Of a stretch of 51,459 nt of DNA, positions 45,078-51,459 are shown one piece after another. A model generated the notes under the pieces. The model made no database searches, was not told the origin of the DNA, and was given only the letters and a program-made list of their open reading frames with translations. Origin of the DNA: Acetobacter conturbans (GTDB taxonomy: Bacteria; Pseudomonadota; Alphaproteobacteria; Acetobacterales; Acetobacteraceae). Within the stretch, counting starts at the first letter, position 1; the number at the start of each line of letters is the position of its first letter. Where the stretch lies: positions 1 to 51,459 of the forward strand of contig NZ_WOSY01000016.1 in the NCBI RefSeq assembly GCF_011516755.1. The letters run 5' to 3'. The translations under genes were made by a program, and so were the position numbers.

Positions 45078-46467
45078 AATTACAAAAAAACTCTTAATAC
45101 CGATGATGTTGTTTATGGGCGGTCTCTTCCAGTTTTCTTCAGAATCCCATGCTCGAAATACGTCCACAGTTCTCACATTAGAGGTTGGTAGTGGACGACT
45201 TATCGAATTGCATAATAATGTTGCCAGTGCATATGCGGCAGATCCTAAGGTGGCTGAGGTTAGGCCTGCGAGTTCGACGACGTTGTTTGTGTTTGGGACT
45301 GGTGCGGGTCACACAACTCTCTCGATTGCGGACACTGAAGGACACGCGGTTGGCCAGTATTCGATAACGGTGGTTCCGTCTCAATACGCAGCGAATCAAA
45401 CACAAAATGTGGTTCATCGTGAAGCAGTCCGGGCAGATGTTAATCTAAGAGCCGGGCAGAATGGTCTTGGTCTGAATGGAACCGCTTCCTCGCCAGAGCA
45501 GGGAGAGCGTGCCTGGGAAGCTGCTAAGGATGAGGGTGGCAAAGCTGATATATATGACCACGTCAGATTGAGTGGCTCAACGCAAGTCAATCTCCAAGTT
45601 CAGGTTGTGGAAATGTCCCGAGAGCTTGTGAGGGAGATTGGTGTGGAGTGGGAAAGTGTGAATGCCTTGGGCACAAGTGCTGCGATTGGTCTGGCCACAA
45701 AAAATCCCTTGGCTGCGCTTTCTGCCAATGAGAGTAGTTTTTCTTTCTTATCCCGTTTCCGTATCGCGGGTCGACAAACGACGCTGGAAACCGTTATTGA
45801 TGCTCTGGCTCAGGATGAATTGGTTCATATGTTAGCCGAGCCAAATCTTACGACAATCAGCGGTGAGCCGGCTAATTTCCTGGTTGGAGGTGAATATCCA
45901 ATCCCGATTTCATCTTATAATAATACAGTTTCCGTTCAGTTTAAGCAATACGGTGTTTCACTATCATTTATTCCTACGGTTTTGTCAGATGGCAGGATAA
46001 ACCTGCATGTCCGACCAGAAGTAAGCCAGCTAACCAGTACTGGTGCGGTTTCATTTGGCGAAGGCAATCAAAACATTAGTATACCAGCAATTACTGTTAG
46101 TAGAGCCGATACTACGGTTGAGCTGGGTAGCGGACAAAGTTTTGCAATAGCAGGTCTTTTTCAGGATAATACGACCGTACAAGGTCTTGGATTGCCTGGC
46201 TTAGGTGACATACCAATTCTCGGTGCTTTGTTTAAGTCTGATAGCTTTCAGCATAATCAAAGTGAACTGGTTATTATAGTAACTCCTTATATTGTCAGGC
46301 CTGTAAAGAATCCTGATATGTTGTCTAAGCCAGACGATGGGTGGTCTCCACCAGATGATTATCAGCGTGTTTTTCAAGGAAAACAAAATGGAGGGAAAAA
46401 AAATAAATTCCTACAAACGAAAAAATATAATGGCAATGAAATGAATGTTGGGTTCATGGTGGAATGA
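45058..46467 (+). CDS. cpaC: Tad secretin CpaC/RcpA
   Basis: 469 residues. Signal peptide about 1-32. An N-terminal pilus-secretin domain (LTLEVGSGRLIELHNNVASAYAADPKVAEVRPASSTTLFVFGTGAGHTTL) precedes the secretin core (VQFKQYGVSLSFIPTVLSDGRINLHVRPEVSQL and GLPGLGDIPILGALFKSDSFQHNQSELVIIVTPYIVRP). It forms the outer membrane ring for the pilus. ATG 45058 or 45064 could start it; both lie inside the end of cpaB. Confidence 0.94.
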   Translation: MLMNIIKITKKLLIPMMLFMGGLFQFSSESHARNTSTVLTLEVGSGRLIELHNNVASAYAADPKVAEVRPASSTTLFVFGTGAGHTTLSIADTEGHAVGQYSITVVPSQYAANQTQNVVHREAVRADVNLRAGQNGLGLNGTASSPEQGERAWEAAKDEGGKADIYDHVRLSGSTQVNLQVQVVEMSRELVREIGVEWESVNALGTSAAIGLATKNPLAALSANESSFSFLSRFRIAGRQTTLETVIDALAQDELVHMLAEPNLTTISGEPANFLVGGEYPIPISSYNNTVSVQFKQYGVSLSFIPTVLSDGRINLHVRPEVSQLTSTGAVSFGEGNQNISIPAITVSRADTTVELGSGQSFAIAGLFQDNTTVQGLGLPGLGDIPILGALFKSDSFQHNQSELVIIVTPYIVRPVKNPDMLSKPDDGWSPPDDYQRVFQGKQNGGKKNKFLQTKKYNGNEMNVGFMVE

Positions 46468-46769
46468 TGAGAATAAAATTTAAAAATAACGTTTTTATTC
46501 TTATAGGTTTTGCCTTATCTGGTTGTGCGCAGATAGACCCGCTTTATGAAGCGAGTAGGTGGAATTCTCCTAGTTCCAATAGGAGAAATTTATTTTTACA
46601 GGTGGAACGTCCGACAGATTTGACGTTTGGACGATATGAAAATGATTATGATGGTTCATCAGCTATAGATGCAGTAAAAAGGTTCCGTGATGGAAAAGTA
46701 AAAAATATAGAAAAAACTCGTATCACGGATGTTGCCAATAGCCAGTCAGGTGGACAGGGGGGGCAATGA
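46464..46769 (+). CDS. cpaD: Short CpaD-like pilus lipoprotein
   Basis: 101 residues. Signal with lipobox LSGCAQ (Cys near 21), then a small domain: NLFLQVERPTDLTFGRYENDYDGSSAIDAVKRFRDG. CpaD proteins are usually about 200 residues or more; this one seems to keep only part. Position between cpaC and cpaE and the lipobox are the main reasons for the call. ATG 46464 and 46467 are both possible. It overlaps cpaE by four bases (ATGA). Confidence 0.65.
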   Translation: MMRIKFKNNVFILIGFALSGCAQIDPLYEASRWNSPSSNRRNLFLQVERPTDLTFGRYENDYDGSSAIDAVKRFRDGKVKNIEKTRITDVANSQSGGQGGQ

Positions 46770-48019
46770 GTCAATTTAAATCTACCGATCATTTCAGTTC
46801 TCTGGATGTATCGACGAAAAAAAAATCTCCTGAAACCCGGATTCAGGGTTTTGTTTCTGATCAAGCGAGTGAAAGTGTTCTCCATGAAGTTCTTGACGAA
46901 TTTCAGCCGGGAAATTTTTCTATATCATGTCTTTCATGCTCAGTTGCGATTGCAAAGCTAAGAAAAGGTGCTTCTCCCGATGTTATTATAATAGATGTTT
47001 CTGGGGAAGAACAGCCTGTAACAATTCTGGTTGAGTTGTCGAATATATTAGAACCAAATGTAAAAGTTCTGGTTGTCGGGGAACGGCAGGATGCAAACTT
47101 TTATAGGCAGCTTACTCGTGGTTTGGGAGTAGCTGAATACTTATACAAACCTCTTAATAGATCTATGGTCACTAGATTTTTTGGCCCTTATTTAGCTGAA
47201 GATGAATATGTGCCGGACGCAGCCCGAGGTGGGCGTGTTTTAGGTTTTATTGGAGCAAGAGGAGGCGTCGGAACCACTACTATTGTCGCAAATTTTTCAT
47301 GGTACTTGGGGGAGGTGGCGCGACGCCATACTCTCATTGTTGATGCAGATCTTTATACAGGCGCAATATCAGTATTGTTAGGAGTGAAGGCTGATGGTGG
47401 CCTTCGTACTGCCTTTGAATCACCTCAACGAGTAGATGAATTATTTGTAGAAAGAAGTGCCCAAAAAATTGGCGAGCGTTGCGATGTATTAAGTAGTCAA
47501 GTTGATATTTCTGATTCGATTTCTATTTCGAGAGAGGGGCCTCGTCATTTAATTGATATCGTCAAAAGAAAATATAATTATATTACGATAGATATACCTA
47601 GAGGAATAAATGATTTTTCTAAAGAAATATCAGAACTATCAGAACAAAAAATTATAGTTATAGATGCGTCTTTACCTGCATTACGTGATGTTTTGCGTTA
47701 CATAGATTACCAGAGACGCAATAAGAATGCAGCACGTCCGCTTATTGTTTTAAATAAACTGGGTGAGCCAGGCACTTTATCTTTGAAAGAAATTTCAGAT
47801 GGCTTAGGTCGCCCTCCAGATGTGGTTATTCCATTTGTCCCGCGCATTGTAAATGAGAGCGAAATATCAGGCTATCCTGTTGCGGGTTCAAAAAATGCTT
47901 TTACTTCAGGAATTTCTGAACTGGTGCAAGAGGCGGCTTCCGTTTCGATAGAAAAAAAAGAGAAAAAAGAAAGTATATATAAAAATATTTTTCATAGTAT
48001 GGTTGAAAGGTTGCGTTAA
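46766..48019 (+). CDS. cpaE: Pilus localisation ATPase CpaE/TadZ
   Basis: 417 residues. The N-terminal ~140 residues resemble a receiver domain (VIIIDVSGEEQPVTILVELSNILEPNVKVLVVGE). A MinD/ParA-like ATPase follows. The P-loop reads GARGGVGTTT near 163-172, so both Walker lysines of the ParA KGGVGKT motif are replaced, a degeneracy known in TadZ proteins. It is thought to place the Tad machine at the pole. Frequent AAA/ATA codons mark the onset of the AT-rich part. Overlaps cpaF by one base (TAATG). Confidence 0.88.
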   Translation: MSQFKSTDHFSSLDVSTKKKSPETRIQGFVSDQASESVLHEVLDEFQPGNFSISCLSCSVAIAKLRKGASPDVIIIDVSGEEQPVTILVELSNILEPNVKVLVVGERQDANFYRQLTRGLGVAEYLYKPLNRSMVTRFFGPYLAEDEYVPDAARGGRVLGFIGARGGVGTTTIVANFSWYLGEVARRHTLIVDADLYTGAISVLLGVKADGGLRTAFESPQRVDELFVERSAQKIGERCDVLSSQVDISDSISISREGPRHLIDIVKRKYNYITIDIPRGINDFSKEISELSEQKIIVIDASLPALRDVLRYIDYQRRNKNAARPLIVLNKLGEPGTLSLKEISDGLGRPPDVVIPFVPRIVNESEISGYPVAGSKNAFTSGISELVQEAASVSIEKKEKKESIYKNIFHSMVERLR

Positions 48020-49365
48020 TGACGCTTGCTCCTACATTTGGCAAAAGACCAACGGGTCAATTGGAACCGCAAGGATCTGGAGGAGGAGGATTTCACCTTC
48101 AAAATCGAGATTCAATAAGCCAATGGTCTGAACTACATGCTTTATGTTTGGAACGCTTGGATCCAGTAGCTGTTTCTAAGTTGTCTCCCGAGCGGTTGAT
48201 ACCTCAAATTGAGAAAATTGTTGATGAAACTGCCAATGAAAAACGCATACAACTTAATGCGCGTGAACAAAAAGCGTTAGCTAACGAACTCGTAAACGAT
48301 ATTAATGGGTTGGGACCTATTCAACCGTTGCTAGAAGAAGATAGTATCACTGACATTATGGTCAATGGTCCGTATAAAATATTTATTGAACAATATGGGA
48401 AGTTACTTGATTCAGGAGCTAAATTCCGTGACAGAAGGCACTTGATTGCTGTTAGTCAACGCATTGCATCTGCCATCGGGCGGCGAATAGATGAATCTAG
48501 TCCGACAGTTGATGCGCGTTTAGAAGATGGTTCCCGCGTCAATATTGTTTTCCCACCTTTGGCTTTAGATGGCCCATATTTGTCCATAAGAAAATTCTCT
48601 AAGAAGAAGATCGATTTTAGGAAATTAGTTGAAAATGGAAGCTGCTCTATTCAAGTTGCAAAAATATTAGAGATTGCGTCCAGAGTTAGATTAAATGTCA
48701 TTGTTTCCGGAGGAACAGGATCAGGAAAAACCACATTAATGAACGCAATGTCCCGCTTAATAGATTCTACGGAGAGAATAATAACTGTTGAGGATGCTGC
48801 TGAATTACAGTTTCAGCAACCACACGTCGTAAGATTAGAAACACGACCAGCTTCGATTGAAGGAACAGGAGAAATCACTCAGAGAGATCTAGTTCGTAAT
48901 GCATTGAGAATGCGACCCGATAGAATTATTATTGGTGAGGTGCGTGGCTCTGAGGCTTTTGATATGCTTCAGGCGATGAATACAGGGCATGATGGTAGTA
49001 TGTCTACAATTCATGCAAATAGTACTCGCGATGCTATTACACGAATAGAAAATATGGTTCAAATGGGTAATTTTGGTTTGCCCACCTCGTCTATTAGAAA
49101 TCAAATTGTCGGTGCAGTTGATTTAATTGTACAAGTAGAGCGTCAACGAGATGGAGTTAGACGTATAGTTCAAATTACAGATGTTTCTGGTGTGGAAGGA
49201 GATGTCGTTACTCTTAATGATATAATGAATTTTCAAATTGATGGTGAAAATTTTAACGGAATAATTTCTGGGCATTATAAAATATCTCGGTCCAGGCCGA
49301 GTTTTTATAAAACTCTTGTGTATTATCAGCTTGATAGTGTGTGGAACAGAATTTTTGAGGAATAA
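48019..49365 (+). CDS. cpaF: Tad secretion ATPase CpaF/TadA
   Basis: 448 residues. Type II/IV secretion ATPase: N-terminal domain with LGPIQPLLEEDSITDIMVNGPYKIFIE near 96-122, Walker A SGGTGSGKTTLMNA near 231-244, Asp box ITVEDAAELQ near 255, Walker B RIIIGEVRGSEAFDMLQAMNTGHDG near 300-324, and His box STIHAN. It powers pilus extension and possibly retraction. AT-rich codon use. Confidence 0.95.
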   Translation: MTLAPTFGKRPTGQLEPQGSGGGGFHLQNRDSISQWSELHALCLERLDPVAVSKLSPERLIPQIEKIVDETANEKRIQLNAREQKALANELVNDINGLGPIQPLLEEDSITDIMVNGPYKIFIEQYGKLLDSGAKFRDRRHLIAVSQRIASAIGRRIDESSPTVDARLEDGSRVNIVFPPLALDGPYLSIRKFSKKKIDFRKLVENGSCSIQVAKILEIASRVRLNVIVSGGTGSGKTTLMNAMSRLIDSTERIITVEDAAELQFQQPHVVRLETRPASIEGTGEITQRDLVRNALRMRPDRIIIGEVRGSEAFDMLQAMNTGHDGSMSTIHANSTRDAITRIENMVQMGNFGLPTSSIRNQIVGAVDLIVQVERQRDGVRRIVQITDVSGVEGDVVTLNDIMNFQIDGENFNGIISGHYKISRSRPSFYKTLVYYQLDSVWNRIFEE

Positions 49366-49368
49366 TTT

Positions 49369-50325
49369 ATGATTGATTTCTACACTTTGGTTTTTTGTAT
49401 ATCTGTTATGTTTTTCTGTATTTTTTTCAGTGTATTTATTTTTTTAAGAAATTTAAAAAATATTAAATTGAGAAACTCTAGAGTCGAAGGTATTATTTCT
49501 AGTGATAAAATAATTGCGTCTGATTACGACAGTAGTATTGTAATAAATAGAGATGTTCCATTTGTGGATAGATTTACAAAGTTTGTTTTTTTGTATGACT
49601 CTAAGTCAGTATTTATGAAAAAAAATCAATTTTTGAAATTATTTTATATTTCTGTATTAATGTTTTTACCAATAATAGTATTTTTATCAAGTTATATTTA
49701 TTTTTTACATTTACTTTTTGCAGTTTTATTGGGTTGGATCTTCGTATTGCGATTTATAGTTTCAAGAAATTACAATTCCTATCGAAGAAAAATAATAAAT
49801 CAACTCCCAGATGTGATTTTCATGATGGCCCGCAGTCTGAAGATCGGTGTTTCGCTCTCAAAGACATTTGAGTTGATTTCTAGGCAAGCTCCAGAGCCGA
49901 CAAAAACGTTGTTTTCAGATTTAGTTAAAAAAATAGCTGTAGGAAAAGATTTTAGCGATGCCTTGGATGAGTTGGCTGACGGTGTTCATATTAAAGAATA
50001 TACTTTTTTCTCTATAATAATAAAATTGCAAAGTAGGACGGGAGGTGGATTGGCGGAAATATTGGATGGATTTGCATCGAATATCAGGAAAAGAATAATG
50101 GCGAGAAAAAAAGCTGTGGCCTTAGCCTCTGAGGCTCGAATGAGTTGTTATGTTTTATCTGCTCTTCCTATATTCATGGCATTTATAATTGGAATAATGA
50201 ATCCAAGCTATATTTCTGTATTATATAAAACTAATTCTGGTATAAAACTTCTCTATGCAGCTGTTATTTTATTTTTAATAGGTGTTTGTTCTATGGTTTT
50301 CGTAACAAAAAGAACGTTGAGATAG
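49369..50325 (+). CDS. tadB: Tad inner membrane platform protein TadB
   Basis: 318 residues. Helices at the N-terminus (about 5-25), middle (about 90-130) and C-terminus, around a T2SSF domain: LPDVIFMMARSLKIGVSLSKTFELISRQAPEPTKTLFSDLVKKIAVGKDFSDALDELAD near 145-203. It forms the platform for the pilus with TadC. The gene is very AT-rich, full of ATA, AAA and TTT codons. The T2SSF core is the least AT-biased part. Three bases after cpaF. Confidence 0.92.
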   Translation: MIDFYTLVFCISVMFFCIFFSVFIFLRNLKNIKLRNSRVEGIISSDKIIASDYDSSIVINRDVPFVDRFTKFVFLYDSKSVFMKKNQFLKLFYISVLMFLPIIVFLSSYIYFLHLLFAVLLGWIFVLRFIVSRNYNSYRRKIINQLPDVIFMMARSLKIGVSLSKTFELISRQAPEPTKTLFSDLVKKIAVGKDFSDALDELADGVHIKEYTFFSIIIKLQSRTGGGLAEILDGFASNIRKRIMARKKAVALASEARMSCYVLSALPIFMAFIIGIMNPSYISVLYKTNSGIKLLYAAVILFLIGVCSMVFVTKRTLR

Positions 50326-50327
50326 TG

Positions 50328-51239
50328 ATGATGTATTTTTTTGTTTTGTTTTGTTTTGTTTTGTTTGTATGTATTTTTTTTATGGATAAGTGTATTTCCT
50401 CTTATCACAAAAGAAAAAAAAGGGTGGAGAATGTTTGTTTGTATTTTCAGAAGTCTGATGTTGAATTTATAGAAGAAAAAACATTTTTTCATTTAATTTT
50501 AAGTGCATCAGGATCTTTTCTGTTTAGGTTAAAATTATTTAACGAGTCTTATATTGATAGGATAAGTAAGAATAAATCTTCTAAAAATAGATACTTTGAT
50601 TATAATTTTTTCGTTGGTTTGAAAATTCTGTTATTTATTTTGTTTTTATTTTTATCAGTTTTTATTTGTTATTACTTCAATATTAATGGTTTTTATAAGT
50701 GTATTTTATTTTTTTTGTTTGGTTGTGTCGGGTTTTTTATTCCTGATTTTGTCTTAAGTAAAAAAAGGCAGCATCATCTTGTTCAAGTGGACCTTGGAAT
50801 GGCTGATGCTTTGGATCTATTATTGGTTTGTGCAGAAGCGGGTTTAGCTATGGAGGCTGCGCTTGAATGCGTGGCTACCGAAACAATAAAATTAAATCGT
50901 GATATTTCAGAAGAGTTTAGAATAACCTTGGACGAAATGAGAGTAGGAAATGATCGCGTTAAAATATTAGAGGACCTTGGAAGAAGAACTGGTTCTGAGG
51001 CAATGCAGCGTCTTAGTGTGGCATTAGTCCAAACATTTGAGACAGGCTCTTCTCTTGCATCAGTTTTGCGAGTTTTGGTTTCCGAACTTAGAGAAGATTC
51101 TTTAACAAAATTTGAGGAAAAAGCAGCCCGTTTATCTGTTATTCTAACATTCCCAATGATACTTTTTCTTCTTCCATGTATGTTTATTGTTATCGCAGGT
51201 CCCGCTTTGTTAAATGTACTCGGTGTTCTTAGGAATTAA
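50328..51239 (+). CDS. tadC: Tad inner membrane platform protein TadC, repeat-bearing start
   Basis: 303 residues from ATG 50328 (GTG 50325 or ATG 50331 also possible), two bases after tadB. Helices at about 3-20, 95-145 and at the C-terminus; T2SSF domain with VDLGMADALDLLLVCAEAGLAMEAALECVATE near 157-188. The first helix is encoded by a (TTTTG)5 tract; a change of one unit shifts the frame and would end the protein early. This is the last Tad gene in view; tadD and the tadE/F pseudopilins are not seen before the IS. Confidence 0.88.
   Translation: MMYFFVLFCFVLFVCIFFMDKCISSYHKRKKRVENVCLYFQKSDVEFIEEKTFFHLILSASGSFLFRLKLFNESYIDRISKNKSSKNRYFDYNFFVGLKILLFILFLFLSVFICYYFNINGFYKCILFFLFGCVGFFIPDFVLSKKRQHHLVQVDLGMADALDLLLVCAEAGLAMEAALECVATETIKLNRDISEEFRITLDEMRVGNDRVKILEDLGRRTGSEAMQRLSVALVQTFETGSSLASVLRVLVSELREDSLTKFEEKAARLSVILTFPMILFLLPCMFIVIAGPALLNVLGVLRN
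50339..50363 (+). repeat. (TTTTG)5 simple repeat in tadC
   Basis: Five exact TTTTG units, preceded by TTT and followed by TTTG. The unit is 5 bp, so gain or loss of one unit changes the reading frame 4-12 codons after the start. Such tracts are classic slippage sites. Confidence 0.95.
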
Positions 51240-51328
51240 ATACATTTATAAATTAAAATTTTTTATGTATCAGTAGCTGTTTGGAAAGTCCGGGATGAGA
51301 ATTTCGGTGTGAAGGATTGCTGACTCTA

Positions 51329-51459
51329 GGGCGTGTCGTCAGTTAACTCCCCGTGGCATGAGCCTTGTACTCCTGCGTATTTTGTGATGTTTTCTCTCTG
51401 TTTTCAGGGAGAGATGTGAATGCGGCGGTATGGTCTGAGCGACAGTCAGTGGGATCGGA
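51329..51459 (+). mobile_element. Left end of an IS5-type insertion sequence
   Basis: GC content rises abruptly at about 51329, after CTAG, with GGGCGTGTCGTCAGTTAA as the probable terminal repeat. A transposase start follows at 51420. The rest lies outside the window, so the right repeat and duplication cannot be checked. It begins 90 bp after tadC. Confidence 0.7.
51420..51459 (+). CDS. IS5-family transposase, N-terminal fragment
   Basis: Thirteen codons: MRRYGLSDSQWDR, the usual opening of IS5-family (IS427/IS1031-like) transposases (MRRYGLSDxQWxRI). It follows GGGAGAG. The call rests on this short match and on the sudden change of base composition. Confidence 0.75.
   Translation, partial: MRRYGLSDSQWDR

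Noticed and set aside
46778..46785. Other homopolymer or short-tandem tracts in the Tad genes (for example A-runs in cpaE) as phase switches
   Set aside because: The A-runs are short and match the general AT-rich bias; only the tadC pentamer stands out from the background.
1..51459. CRISPR array
   Set aside because: No regularly spaced direct repeats were seen anywhere; the only tandem repeat noted is the short (TTTTG)5 tract.

Overview
The window reads as chromosome of an acetic acid bacterium (Alphaproteobacteria, Acetobacteraceae). Supporting signs are hopanoid gene hpnH divergent from dxs, the alphaproteobacterial orders ccmAB/acnA and pcm-tolC-popZ-valS, a rimP-nusA-ylxR-infB-rbfA operon with an alphaproteobacterial two-domain YlxR protein, a dihydroxyacetone kinase, and copper resistance and aromatic-acid efflux genes. 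Most of it is GC-rich with tightly packed genes. The last 8 kb becomes strongly AT-rich.

Layout. 1-3212: start of dxs (minus), a 469-bp divergent control region, hpnH, and a CNNM/CBS transporter. 3232-7504: ccmAB (minus) divergent from aconitase acnA. 7533-9925: a polar amino acid ABC transporter whose second gene fuses binding protein and permease. 10074-10970: a LysR regulator. 10974-13974: a minus-strand three-gene cassette of unknown function, made of a membrane-anchored Clp-type AAA+ ATPase flanked by two single-pass exported proteins. This is the best candidate for an undescribed system. 14159-20271: the transcription/translation operon rimP-nusA-ylxR-infB-rbfA. 20435-23416: glyQS (minus). 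23603-25731: dihydroxyacetone kinase and a YbaK-type deacylase. 25752-32486: msrA, valS, popZ, tolC and a pcm-like methyltransferase, all minus.

32657-33150 is an integration scar. A tRNA-Cys gene is followed by a 141-bp MITE-like element with a TTA duplication and by a decayed tyrosine-recombinase gene. Then come glucokinase and an SDR (minus), a YghO-type acetyltransferase, a FUSC/DUF1656/HlyD efflux operon, and a copper cassette (Cys/His-rich exported protein, CopA multicopper oxidase, CopB).

43459-51239 is a Tad (Flp pilus) locus: flp, cpaA, cpaB, cpaC, a short cpaD, cpaE, cpaF, tadB, tadC. Base composition drifts to very AT-rich along it. tadC starts with a (TTTTG)5 tract that could switch its reading frame. 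An IS5-type insertion sequence begins about 90 bp after tadC and runs off the window.

Several start sites are unusual. ccmA has no ATG/GTG/TTG before its Walker A motif. ylxR seems to start at a CTG behind a near-perfect ribosome binding site inside nusA. The transporter ATPase reading frame begins at the foot of the acnA terminator. A terminator-like hairpin ends 3 nt before the rimP start codon.
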